Shown here piece by piece: positions 50,677 to 58,960 of a stretch of DNA of 64,000 bases. Position 1 is the stretch's first letter. Every line of letters begins with the position of its first letter. The notes under the pieces were generated by a model. It did no database searches and was not told where the DNA came from. It saw nothing but the letters and a program-made list of their open reading frames with translations. Made by a program: the position numbers and the translations under genes. Origin of the DNA: Histidinibacterium lentulum. Its GTDB lineage: Bacteria > Pseudomonadota > Alphaproteobacteria > Rhodobacterales > Rhodobacteraceae. The stretch lies in contig NZ_ML119084.1 in the NCBI RefSeq assembly GCF_003789055.1, positions 248,001 to 312,000 of the forward strand, read 5' to 3'.

Positions 50677-51447
50677 TCATTCCCCCCTGAAGTCCGGGTC
50701 GCGCTTTTCGAGGAAGGCGTCTATGCCCTCCTGCCCGTCCGCCGTGGAATAGAGGCGGAACAGCACCTCCTGCTCGTGACTCTTGGCGCTCTCCAGCGGC
50801 GCGTCGGCCCCCTCGCGCATCAGCCGCTTCATCTCCGCCGCCGCGAGGGGTGCGATCTTCAGGCAGGCGCGGGCGCGTTGCAGGATCGCGGCGTCGAGAT
50901 CCTGCGTGACCTCGGCGGCGAGGCCCAGCTCGTAGGCGCGCCGGCCTGACATCCGCCATCCGGCGAGCATGAGGTCCGAGGCCGCGTGCTTGCCCACGGC
51001 GCGGACGAGGCGCTGCGTGCCGCCGCCGCCGGGAGAGAGGCCGAGCCGCCCCTCGGGCAGGCCGAGCTGCGCGGCCTCGGTGACGAGCAGGATGTCGCAG
51101 CAGAGCGCGATCTCGAACCCGCCGCCCAGCGCGAAGCCGTCGATGGCGCAGATCACCGGCTTCGGCAGGCGCTCCAGTTTGTCGAAAACGCGGCGGGAGT
51201 TCTGCTGGTAGGCGATGAAGGCGGCGCGCCTGTCGCCCCGGTATTCGGCGATGTCGGCCCCCGCGACGAAGGTTCGCCCGCCCGCGCCGCGCAGCACGAG
51301 GACGCGCACCGCGGGATCGGCGGCGGCATCGAGGGCCGCGTCGAACTCCGCCATCAAGGGGGTGGAGAGCGCGTTGAGCTTGTCGGGACGGTTGAACGTC
51401 AGCTGCCGGACGCCGGGATGCAGCTCGGATGTCTCTATGAGGGCCAT
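50677..51447 (-). CDS. Enoyl-CoA hydratase/isomerase family protein
   Basis: This 256-residue crotonase-fold protein hydrates enoyl-CoA or performs related chemistry. The oxyanion segments are AGADIAEYRG and GFALGGGFEIALCCD, and the catalytic glutamates appear in GGGFE and LPEGRLGLSPGGGGTQRL. Both acid positions are intact, so true hydratase activity is likely. It lies between a sugar-type permease and an SDR, an odd location that links the transporter to CoA-thioester metabolism along with the CaiB/BaiF transferase. Confidence 0.92.
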   Translation of the reverse strand: MALIETSELHPGVRQLTFNRPDKLNALSTPLMAEFDAALDAAADPAVRVLVLRGAGGRTFVAGADIAEYRGDRRAAFIAYQQNSRRVFDKLERLPKPVICAIDGFALGGGFEIALCCDILLVTEAAQLGLPEGRLGLSPGGGGTQRLVRAVGKHAASDLMLAGWRMSGRRAYELGLAAEVTQDLDAAILQRARACLKIAPLAAAEMKRLMREGADAPLESAKSHEQEVLFRLYSTADGQEGIDAFLEKRDPDFRGE

Positions 51448-51449
51448 GT

Positions 51450-52277
51450 CTATCCCTTGACCGCGCCGGCGGTGAGACCGGCGACGAAGTAGCGTTGCAG
51501 AACGAAGAAGACCGCGATGACGGGCACCGAGACCATGACCGAGGAGGCCATGAGCTCGCCATAGCGGATGCCGTACTGGCCGATGAAGTCGTTGAGACCC
51601 ACGGGCAGCGTGCGCATCTCTCTCGTCGAGGTGAAGGACAGGGCGAAGAGGAATTCCTGCCAGGTGACGATGAGCACATAGACGGCGGTGGCGATCACGC
51701 CGGGCCGGGCGAGGGGCACGACCACGTCCCAGAAGATGCGCAGGGGCCCGGCTCCGTCGATGGCGGCGGCTTCCTCCAGCGAGACGGGCAGCTTCATCAG
51801 GAAGCCGCGCAGCATCCAGATTGCCACCGGAAGGGTGACGGAAACGTAGGCGGCGATGAGGCTGGTGTAGGTGTTCAAGAGGTCCGCGGCGCGCATCATC
51901 CTGTAGATCGGGATGATGATGGCGGAATGGGGAAACATCTGCGCCAGCACCACCGCGCTCATCAGCGCGGTGACGGCCAGAAGCTGGCCCCGGGTGAAGC
52001 TGTAGGCGGCCAGGAGGCCGAGGCTGACGGTGATCGCCACCGAGGCACCCGACACGATGACCGAATTGAGGAAGTAGGTCCGGAACTCGGGCCGGAAGGC
52101 GGTGACGTAATTGGCCAGCGTCGGGTCCTCGGGCCAGAGCCGCGCCGGGATGGCGAAGGGTTCGGTCGCCGGCTTCAGGCTAACGGAGATCATCCAGAAG
52201 AACGGCAGCAGCACGAAGGCCGCGAGCAGCAGCTGGCAGGCGATCAGCGTGGCGCGGGTGGCGGCGGTCTGCCTCAT
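51450..52277 (-). CDS. Carbohydrate ABC transporter permease (MalG/CUT1 type)
   Basis: This 275-residue permease has about six hydrophobic helices, the N-terminal LLPFFWMISVSLKP characteristic of the family, and the cytoplasmic coupling motif EEAAAIDGAGPLRIFWDVVVPLARP. It pairs with the next permease upstream (ATGA overlap) and the MalK-type ATPase. The class normally carries oligosaccharides, polyols or glycerol phosphates. Confidence 0.94.
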   Translation of the reverse strand: MRQTAATRATLIACQLLLAAFVLLPFFWMISVSLKPATEPFAIPARLWPEDPTLANYVTAFRPEFRTYFLNSVIVSGASVAITVSLGLLAAYSFTRGQLLAVTALMSAVVLAQMFPHSAIIIPIYRMMRAADLLNTYTSLIAAYVSVTLPVAIWMLRGFLMKLPVSLEEAAAIDGAGPLRIFWDVVVPLARPGVIATAVYVLIVTWQEFLFALSFTSTREMRTLPVGLNDFIGQYGIRYGELMASSVMVSVPVIAVFFVLQRYFVAGLTAGAVKG

Positions 52278-53161
52278 GTGCGCCGGCCCCTTCGGTTCGC
52301 GCCGGCCTGCACGATGACGTAGAGCGCCACGAGCACGGCCAGCACCAGGATCGACACCACGCCATAGGTGGCCGCCTCGCCGAAGCGGAACTGGCCGAAG
52401 CCGGTCTCGTAGATCTTTGTCGGGAAGATATGGGTCGCCTGTTGCGGTCCGCCCCGGGTCATGACCCAGACGATGTCGAAATAGTTGAAGGTCAGGATCA
52501 GCGTCAGGACCACGTTGACGAGGATCACATGCCGGATCGCGGGAAGGGTGACGTCCCAGAGCCGGCGCAGGGGACCGGCGCCGTCCAGAGTGGCGGCCTC
52601 GAGCTGGCTGCGATCCACGGTCTGCAGCGCGGCGAGATAGATCAGCATGGAAAAGGGAAAGCCCTTCCATACGGCGACGAAGATCACCGCCGCCATGGCC
52701 GTATCGGGATTGGCGAGCCAGGCGGAGGTCTCGGACGCGAGGCCGGTGCGGATCATCAGCGAGTTCACGAGGCCGAGCTGCGGATCGTACATGAATCGCC
52801 AGAGAATCGCCGTGACGACACCCGGCAGGACGAAGGGCATCAGCACCAGTGCGCGGGTGACGCCCCGAAACGGCAGGCCCTGATTCAGCAGCATGGCGGC
52901 AAGGAAGCCGAGCATGTTCTGGAAGACCACGACGCCGAGGGTCCAGGCGATGGAGTTCCAGAAGACATCGTCGAAATCGCGGTCGGAGAAGACCTCGCGG
53001 TAACCGTCGAACCCCACGAATTCCGGGTTCGGGCTGATGAAGGAGGTGGCGTAGAAGCTCTCGATCACCGTCCCGACCATGGGCCAGTAGAGAAACAGGC
53101 CGATGAGCCCGAGGGAGGGCGCGAGAAAGATCCAGAGAAGCCAGCGGTCCTTGCGGGTCAT
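52274..53161 (-). CDS. Carbohydrate ABC transporter permease (MalF/CUT1 type)
   Basis: This 295-residue permease has six hydrophobic helices: an N-terminal LLWIFLAPSLGLIGLFLYWP, VLMPFVLPGVVTAILWRFMYD, and the coupling segment EAATLDGAGPLRRLWDVTLPAIRH. It is the partner of the downstream permease. Tandem hairpins lie between its start and the binding-protein stop. ATG at 53161 is used. Confidence 0.94.
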   Translation of the reverse strand: MTRKDRWLLWIFLAPSLGLIGLFLYWPMVGTVIESFYATSFISPNPEFVGFDGYREVFSDRDFDDVFWNSIAWTLGVVVFQNMLGFLAAMLLNQGLPFRGVTRALVLMPFVLPGVVTAILWRFMYDPQLGLVNSLMIRTGLASETSAWLANPDTAMAAVIFVAVWKGFPFSMLIYLAALQTVDRSQLEAATLDGAGPLRRLWDVTLPAIRHVILVNVVLTLILTFNYFDIVWVMTRGGPQQATHIFPTKIYETGFGQFRFGEAATYGVVSILVLAVLVALYVIVQAGANRRGRRT

Positions 53162-53191
53162 CGGAGCCTTGGGGGTCGGGGTAAGGGAGAA

Positions 53192-53251
53192 GCCGGGCCG
53201 AGGCCCGGCCTACCGTGAACGAGGCGGAGCAGGCCGGGCTTCAGCCCGGCC
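53192..53251 (-). terminator. Two tandem hairpins between binding-protein and permease genes
   Basis: GCCGGGCC (53192-53199) pairs with GGCCCGGC (53202-53209), and GGCCGGGCT (53232-53240) pairs with AGCCCGGCC (53243-53251). They lie directly after the solute-binding-protein stop and likely stabilise its mRNA and lower permease expression. Both resemble the 3674-3699 hairpin in sequence. Confidence 0.55.
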
Positions 53252-53262
53252 CGCCCCCGGCC

Positions 53263-54477
53263 TCAGTTCAGAGCGTCGATCGCCGCGCAGGCCTCGTCGG
53301 CGGCCTCCTGCACGTCGGCGCCCGAAAAGACGTCCTGGTAGAGCGTCATCTGCGCCTCGGCCACCTCGAGATAGCGCGGGCTGAGCGGCCGTGCCTGGGC
53401 GTTGGAGAGGTGCTCCATGATCCGGTCCGGCCCGTCGCGGTTCGCGGCGAGGAAATCCTCCGCCGCGGCCACGTTGGCCGGGATCAGGTCGACCACATCG
53501 CCGTTCACGTCCTCGCGGGTCATGAACTCGATGAACTTCCAGGCCGCCTCCTTGTTTTCCGAGCTTTCGAAGACCGCGAGGTTCCAGCCGCCGAAGGTGC
53601 CCACGGGGGTCATGCCCTCGGGCGCCGTGCCGTTGACGAAACCCCAGTCGATCTCGCTCTGCTGGAGCGTCGGCTGTTCCAGCGCGGGCCAGAATTCCAC
53701 CGCGAGAGAGCCGTTGAGGAACAGCTCCCGCATGGACCCCGAGGATGCGTTGAGGATGCCGTCGGGCGCGAATTGCGCGAGGTCCTGCAGGTAGGTCAGC
53801 GCCTCGACCGCCGGCGCCTCGTTCAGGGCGCAGGAGCCGTCCTCGGCCAGCACCGCGCCACCGTTCGAGAAGATGAACGAGTTCACGACGGCCACGGTGT
53901 CCTCGCCCCTGTGGCCGAAGAGGCCGACGCCGAACTGGCCGTCGCCGGTCATCGCCTCGGCCGCCGCGCGCAGCCCCTCGAAGGTGGTCAGACTCTCGGG
54001 ATCGACGCCCGCCGCCTCGAGCAGCGCCGCGTTGTAGAAGCTGAACTGCCAGACATCGACGTTGAAGGGGATCCCGTAAAGCGCGCCGTCCACGACCGCC
54101 GAATCCCAGGCCCCGCCGAAGAAGCCGTCACGGGTCAGGCCCGCCTCCTCGGCCATTGCCGTGAGGTCGGCCACGGCCCCGGCGGCGGCAAAGGCCCCGA
54201 CCCAGATCTGGTCGAGCGTGGCGATGTCGGGCGCGTTGCCGCCCTGCACTGCGGTCAGGAGACGTTGCTGGTACTCGGGATAGGGGATGGTGGTCACCTC
54301 GACCGCGATGTCGGGGTTCTCCTCCGTGAAGCGGTCGACCGCCTCCTGCTGGAATTGCGAGAGCCCGCTTTCGGTCTGCTGGTTGTCCCAGAACTGGAGC
54401 GTGACCTCCTGCGCGGAGGCCGCACCCGCGAGCGCAAGGGCGCCGGCGGATACTGTGGTGAACAGGGTCTGTCTCAT
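53263..54477 (-). CDS. Extracellular solute-binding protein of CUT1 ABC transporter
   Basis: This 404-residue protein has a signal peptide (MRQTLFTTVSAGALALAG, cleavage near ASAQE) and a family-1 solute-binding fold: TLQFWDNQQTESG, APDIATLDQIWVGAFA, YGIPFNVDVWQFSFYN and EFWPALEQPTLQQ. It delivers the ligand to MalF/MalG/MalK-type proteins. GGGAGGACG precedes the ATG. It follows the hybrid regulator by 28 bases. Compared with the signal-less paralogue at 46874, it has the full export signal. Confidence 0.94.
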   Translation of the reverse strand: MRQTLFTTVSAGALALAGAASAQEVTLQFWDNQQTESGLSQFQQEAVDRFTEENPDIAVEVTTIPYPEYQQRLLTAVQGGNAPDIATLDQIWVGAFAAAGAVADLTAMAEEAGLTRDGFFGGAWDSAVVDGALYGIPFNVDVWQFSFYNAALLEAAGVDPESLTTFEGLRAAAEAMTGDGQFGVGLFGHRGEDTVAVVNSFIFSNGGAVLAEDGSCALNEAPAVEALTYLQDLAQFAPDGILNASSGSMRELFLNGSLAVEFWPALEQPTLQQSEIDWGFVNGTAPEGMTPVGTFGGWNLAVFESSENKEAAWKFIEFMTREDVNGDVVDLIPANVAAAEDFLAANRDGPDRIMEHLSNAQARPLSPRYLEVAEAQMTLYQDVFSGADVQEAADEACAAIDALN

Positions 54478-54505
54478 GTCGTCCTCCCAATGGTCGGTTC
54501 TGCGG

Positions 54506-56272
54506 TCATGCGTCCCGGGCCATGCGCTCCTCGCGCCCGGTCTCCTGCGGCACCTCGTCCGTCGCGTCGCCCGCGATCGTGACGTCGATGCCGGCAGCCC
54601 TCAGCCGCTGACGGTCGGCCGGCAGCGCGCCGTCGTCGGTCATTACCTCGTGAAAGTCGCTTGGCCGGGCGATCCGGTGGTTGGCATCCGCGCCGATCGC
54701 GGTGTGATCGGCGAGCGCCACGGTCCGCCGCGCCGCGTCGATGAAGCGCGAGCCCGCCAGCGCCAGCCGCTCGTCGAGCGACGAGATGCCGAACTCTGAC
54801 GAGACCCCCGCCACGGACAGGAAGGCGATATCGGCGCGCATCCTCTCGAAGAGTGCGCCGAGGCTCGGGCCGACGAGGCAACGGTCGGCCTTCTGGTACT
54901 CGCCGCTGGTGAGAATAACCTTGAGCGGCTGCGCCGTCTCCAGCCGGTGAAGCACGTCGAGAGCGTTGGTGATGACGGTGACGCCCTTCAGGCTGTCCGG
55001 AGCCTCGGCGGCGCGGCGGCGCAACTCCGCGGCGAGACAGGCCGTGGCCTCGCCCTCGCCCAGGATGACGGTCTGCCCGGGGCGGATGCGGCCGGCGGCG
55101 GCGGCGGCGATTTCCGCCCTCAGGCGCGAGATCTCCGCGGCGATGCCCTTGTGCGGCGGCGAGACCTTGAGAGACGCCCCATAGTGCTCGGCCCGCGCGG
55201 TCATCGCCTGGATCATCGTGCGGTACCAGTCGTGGGCGGGGAAGTGCGGCATGAACCCGAAGCGCGCGCCGCGCACGCGCCGGCCGGGGGGCGGCGGGGG
55301 CGGCCCCATCAGGGCGACGCGTCGGGTGTCGAGCAGGGACCAGACACCGTCCGTTTCGCGGTAGTGATCGGCCAGAGTTTCACGGGTCAGGATCGCGTGG
55401 GGCGTGGTCGCCCGCTCCGGCAACGGCGCGCCGGACAGCGCACCCGCCAGCAGATCGACGCCCAGAGCGCCCACCACATCGGGAAAGAAGGCGGCGACCG
55501 CCCGCAGCGGCCCGTCCTCGGCCAGACGGCCGATGAAGGAAGGATTCTCGCCGCCGGTCGCGTAGACGCGGACGGGGGTGCCCGTGCGCTCGGCGGCCTC
55601 GATGCCGGCGAGGGCGGAATGGTCGTTGACACCGAAAACGATGGAAATGTCGGGATGGGACTTGAACGCATCGAGCGCCACACGCAGCGCCTGCCGATAG
55701 GTGCCCTGCCCGTTCACGCGGATCACCTCCACGCGACCGGGCGCGGTGTCGCGCAGGGCGCCGGAGAAACCCTCGGCGCGGTCGCGGGTGTTGGCAAGTT
55801 CCGGATGGCAGATCATCAGCACGGTTTCGCCCGCGGCCCGGGCTTCGCGTCCCGCCTCGGCCCCGAGCGCCCGACCTGCGGCGCGGTTGTCCGGGCCGAG
55901 ATAGACGCCGCCCTCCTGCTCGGCCGATTCGGCGAGGAACGGCAGGCCCCGCCGTGCGATCTGGCGGCGCAGCGCGGCGGCTCCCCGGCCGGAGACCGGG
56001 GGCAGGATGATGGCATCGAGATCCTCGAGTTCCGAGGAGATTCCCTCGAAGGTCACGAGCCGCGGGCCGTCGCCGCGCAGGAGGTCGGCGTCGGGCAGCA
56101 GCGCGCCGCCATGGGTGCGCTTCAGCGCGCCCGCCTCGGCCAGTTCGGCGATGTCACGGCGGAGCGTCACGCGGCTGACCTCGGGCAGCATCCGCGCAAG
56201 TTCCGACAGATCGACGGAGCCTTCGGCCCGCAGGATCGACAGGATTCGCCGGTGGCGTTTCGGTTTGATCAT
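54506..56272 (-). CDS. Hybrid regulator: DeoR HTH, permuted PBP1-like domain, DeoR sensor domain
   Basis: This 588-residue protein joins three modules. Residues 1-58 form a DeoR helix-turn-helix (RVTLRRDIAELAEAGALKR). About 80-300 resemble the middle and end of a LacI/RbsB-type sugar-binding domain (DLDAIILPP, SIVFGVNDHSALAGIEAAER). After a PPPPPP linker, 337-370 read like that domain's missing beginning (RFGFMPHFPAHDWYRTMIQA). Residues 395-570 are a DeoR-type effector domain (VTNAL-like VITNALDV, LVGPSLGALFERMRADIAF, ADHTAIG). The start ATG at 56272 has GGGAGGAAC. It heads the operon and likely senses both a sugar and a sugar phosphate. Confidence 0.83.
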   Translation of the reverse strand: MIKPKRHRRILSILRAEGSVDLSELARMLPEVSRVTLRRDIAELAEAGALKRTHGGALLPDADLLRGDGPRLVTFEGISSELEDLDAIILPPVSGRGAAALRRQIARRGLPFLAESAEQEGGVYLGPDNRAAGRALGAEAGREARAAGETVLMICHPELANTRDRAEGFSGALRDTAPGRVEVIRVNGQGTYRQALRVALDAFKSHPDISIVFGVNDHSALAGIEAAERTGTPVRVYATGGENPSFIGRLAEDGPLRAVAAFFPDVVGALGVDLLAGALSGAPLPERATTPHAILTRETLADHYRETDGVWSLLDTRRVALMGPPPPPPGRRVRGARFGFMPHFPAHDWYRTMIQAMTARAEHYGASLKVSPPHKGIAAEISRLRAEIAAAAAGRIRPGQTVILGEGEATACLAAELRRRAAEAPDSLKGVTVITNALDVLHRLETAQPLKVILTSGEYQKADRCLVGPSLGALFERMRADIAFLSVAGVSSEFGISSLDERLALAGSRFIDAARRTVALADHTAIGADANHRIARPSDFHEVMTDDGALPADRQRLRAAGIDVTIAGDATDEVPQETGREERMARDA

Positions 56273-56357
56273 CGTTCCTCCCGGCAAGCAGGCTAGCGAC
56301 GCGGCGCGCCGCCAGGCAATCACATGCGCTCAGAAGAACCCGGGATTCGACGCAATA

Positions 56358-56373
56358 CGATCAGAAGCGATCA
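56358..56373. promoter_or_regulatory. Direct repeat of CGATCA, candidate operator
   Basis: CGATCA occurs at 56358-56363 and 56368-56373, ten bases apart, about 90 bases before the hybrid regulator start. DeoR-type regulators often bind short direct repeats one helical turn apart. Confidence 0.35.
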
Positions 56374-56388
56374 AATCCCGCGACAGGC

Positions 56389-56676
56389 GTGGCATGTCGA
56401 TCCGATCCAAGCGGGACGGTCCTTCGATGCCTGCCCCGGGCCTTCGGCACCCTTTTCCGCGACTGGGCGCGCAAGATCCGCGCCGACCGGCCCGAGGAAC
56501 TCGTGCTCCAGCCGACCGACCGCCGGCTCGACCAGGTGACGCTCCCGGTGACGATCCATTCCTTCGGCGGCGGTCGGCCCGGACCGGACCCGTCCGGCCT
56601 CGACGGCGAACCCCTGCCGCGCTCGGAGAAGAAGCTGCGCAATCTTCTCAAGAAGGAAGGCTTCTGGATGTGCTGA
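56389..56676 (+). CDS. Hypothetical protein, possibly a gene remnant
   Basis: This 95-residue frame (GTG start) is unrecognised. The second half (FRDWARKIRADRPEELVLQ, IHSFGGGRPGPDPSGLDG, and the end SEKKLRNLLKKEGFWMC) has convincing protein-like composition, but the first 20 residues look poor, and no ribosome site is visible. It could be a small real gene or the tail of a decayed one. It lies alone between the region-4 operon promoter and the DUF3592-like gene. Confidence 0.35.
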   Translation: MACRSDPSGTVLRCLPRAFGTLFRDWARKIRADRPEELVLQPTDRRLDQVTLPVTIHSFGGGRPGPDPSGLDGEPLPRSEKKLRNLLKKEGFWMC

Positions 56677-56793
56677 CGGCGACCCGGCCGGCCAGGCTGC
56701 GGGCGCACCGTCACGGCCGCCGGCTCCGGGCGAGACTTGTCCGAAACGCCCGTGCATGGCACGTTTTTCCTGAATCGGAGAAAGCGCGCGACC

Positions 56794-57231
56794 ATGGCGT
56801 GGCAATCGAAAAGCAGGAAGCGGCAGGCCGGACCGGTCGCATTCATCGTCATCATCGCCATCGGCATCGGGGTTCTCGCGATCAACGCCATGCAGAAGTC
56901 GAAATACGAGGAGATCGCCGCGCGATCCGACAGCGTGACGGGCGAGATCGTCGACAAGAGCCGTTCCGGGAATTCATACCGGCTGGATTTCGAGTTCACC
57001 CATCGCGATGAGACCTACCTGCTGGAACGTCACTCCGTGCAGCCCGGATTCTACCAAGACCACAGGGTCGGCGACCCGGTGGAGGTGCTCGTGCCACGCA
57101 TGGCGCCGCGACAGGCGATCCTTGCGGGCAACCACTATTTCGGCTGGATCTTTCAGCTTGCGGGCATCGGCATCATGCTGATCGGCGCCGCCGGCGTCCT
57201 CGCCCCGATGATCAAGCGCCGCCGCGGCTGA
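56794..57231 (+). CDS. DUF3592-like membrane protein
   Basis: This 145-residue protein has two membrane helices (about 13-30 and 116-138) enclosing a periplasmic-type beta domain: ARSDSVTGEIVDKSRSGNS, YRLDFEFTHRDETY and GDPVEVLVPRMAPRQA. This arrangement fits DUF3592 proteins, which have no established function. The ATG at 56794 is chosen because GGAGAAAG lies upstream; the TTG at 56737 would add a poor extension. Confidence 0.75.
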   Translation: MAWQSKSRKRQAGPVAFIVIIAIGIGVLAINAMQKSKYEEIAARSDSVTGEIVDKSRSGNSYRLDFEFTHRDETYLLERHSVQPGFYQDHRVGDPVEVLVPRMAPRQAILAGNHYFGWIFQLAGIGIMLIGAAGVLAPMIKRRRG

Positions 57232-57402
57232 GGCCCGGTCTCGATCAGGTCTGCGGTGTGCTGACGCTCCTCCGCACCGAGGCTTCGAGCGTTTCGGGCT
57301 CAAGGCGGTCGTTGCCCACCGACCTCTCGTCGCCTGCAACACGACCTTCAGGAGGCTGGGCCTAGGGCGGGGGCCTTCGGATCCGAATGGGGCGCGCGTG
57401 GC

Positions 57403-57945
57403 TCAGTCCAGGCGTTCGAACATGATCGAGACCTCGCCGATGTAGAACCCCGAACGATACATGTAGGCGCGGTTGAAGAGCCGGTCCTCCGTCAGCTGCC
57501 ACATCCAGTCGTCGAAGGTCACGCGCTGGGTCGTCGGGGGCTCTCCGGCGCGCACGATCGGCAGGTCGATCGTGTAGCGCCAGTTGAAACGGTCGCCCCG
57601 CTCCTCGCCCTTCGCCGTGCCGATGACGCCGGGGGCCGTGCCCTCCCAGGTCTCGGGTCCGGTCTGACGCAGGGTCCAGACGCGCCGTTCGGTGGCGCCG
57701 TCGGCATAGGTGAAATCCTCCACCAGCGTCAGGGTCTCGCCGTCCCAGTCGCCCGCGATCTCGACCACGAACTGCCTGCGGACCTGCCCGAGAACATCCT
57801 GGAACTGCCCATAGGCGCGCAGATCGCCGTCGAAGAACTCCTGAAGCTCAAGCTCGTTGCCGGTGAGCTGCGGATCGTCGAAGGAGGGTGTCGCCACGCA
57901 GCCCGCCAGCAGCCCGAGCCCGATAACCGCGAGACCTGTCCGCAT
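57403..57945 (-). CDS. DUF3833 family lipoprotein
   Basis: This 180-residue lipoprotein has a signal ending at the lipobox LLAGC (Cys16). The mature part has [48 protein letters not shown] and a late [17 protein letters not shown], matching the DUF3833 group. The function is not known; a lipocalin-like fold is likely. GGGGAGG supplies the ribosome site. It diverges from ttcA with 92 bases between starts, so promoters of both are there. Confidence 0.87.
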   Translation of the reverse strand: MRTGLAVIGLGLLAGCVATPSFDDPQLTGNELELQEFFDGDLRAYGQFQDVLGQVRRQFVVEIAGDWDGETLTLVEDFTYADGATERRVWTLRQTGPETWEGTAPGVIGTAKGEERGDRFNWRYTIDLPIVRAGEPPTTQRVTFDDWMWQLTEDRLFNRAYMYRSGFYIGEVSIMFERLD

Positions 57946-58037
57946 CGCATCCTCCCCGTCCTGTCTGGGAGATAGAGCGCGCCTCTCCTGCGCCAAGCGC
58001 TGATGACAGGGCGGACGCGCTGCGCTATGGGCGGGCC

Positions 58038-58889
58038 ATGCTCGACGATGCCGAAGAGATCCATCCGCTGTTCCGGGGCGCGCCCTCCACCACGGAATTC
58101 AGGAAACTGCGCAAGCGCCTCGTCCGCGAGACGCGCGAGGCGATCGAGCGTTACGGCATGGTGGAGTGGAAACCGGGCGAGAAATGGCTGGTCTGCCTCT
58201 CGGGCGGCAAGGACAGCTACACGCTCCTGGCCGTGCTCCATGAACTGAAGTGGCGCGGGCTTCTGCCGGTAGAGCTTCTGGCCTGCAACCTCGACCAGGG
58301 GCAGCCCGGCTTTCCCGCGACGGTGCTGCCGGAGTTCCTGAAGGACCGCGGCGTGCCGCACCGGATCGAGTACCAGGACACCTATTCCGTCGTGGTGGAC
58401 AAGGTGCCGCAGGGGCGGACCTACTGCGCGCTCTGCTCGCGGCTGAGGCGCGGGCATCTCTACCGCATCGCGCGCGAGGAGGGGTGTTCGGCGGTGGTCC
58501 TCGGCCATCACCGGGACGACATCCTCGAGACATGCTTTCTCAACCTCTTCCACGGCGGGCGGCTGGCGACGATGCCGCCACGGCTGCTCAACGAGGAGGG
58601 AGACCTTTTCGTGCTCCGGCCGCTGGCCCATGTGTCGGAGGCCGATTGCGGGCGCTTCTCGCAGGCGATGGACTATCCGATCATCCCCTGCGACCTCTGC
58701 GGCAGCCAGGAAGGGCTCCAGCGTCAGCAGATCAAGGAATTGCTGGACGGCTGGGAGGCCCGCTCGCCGGGACGGCGGCAGGTGATGTTCCGCGCGCTGA
58801 CCACGGCGCGGCCCTCGCACCTGCTCGACCCCGCGCTGTTCGATTTCGCCGGGCTCATGCGGCGGGCTGAGGTCACCGGGACGCGTTAA
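58038..58889 (+). CDS. ttcA: tRNA 2-thiocytidine(32) synthetase TtcA
   Basis: TtcA thiolates cytidine 32 of certain tRNAs using a 4Fe-4S cluster. The 283-residue protein has the PP-loop [11 protein letters not shown], a [10 protein letters not shown] Cxx[15 protein letters not shown] and [12 protein letters not shown]. Two CxxC pairs supply the cluster cysteines. Its ATG and length match the family. It is followed after 71 bases by an EAL-domain gene on the same strand. Confidence 0.96.
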   Translation: MLDDAEEIHPLFRGAPSTTEFRKLRKRLVRETREAIERYGMVEWKPGEKWLVCLSGGKDSYTLLAVLHELKWRGLLPVELLACNLDQGQPGFPATVLPEFLKDRGVPHRIEYQDTYSVVVDKVPQGRTYCALCSRLRRGHLYRIAREEGCSAVVLGHHRDDILETCFLNLFHGGRLATMPPRLLNEEGDLFVLRPLAHVSEADCGRFSQAMDYPIIPCDLCGSQEGLQRQQIKELLDGWEARSPGRRQVMFRALTTARPSHLLDPALFDFAGLMRRAEVTGTR

Positions 58890-58960
58890 CCGGACGGTCA
58901 GCGCCCGGGCCTATGGTCGCGCCCGCAGCCCCCGGGCGGGGGCGCAACGACGGGGGCAGG

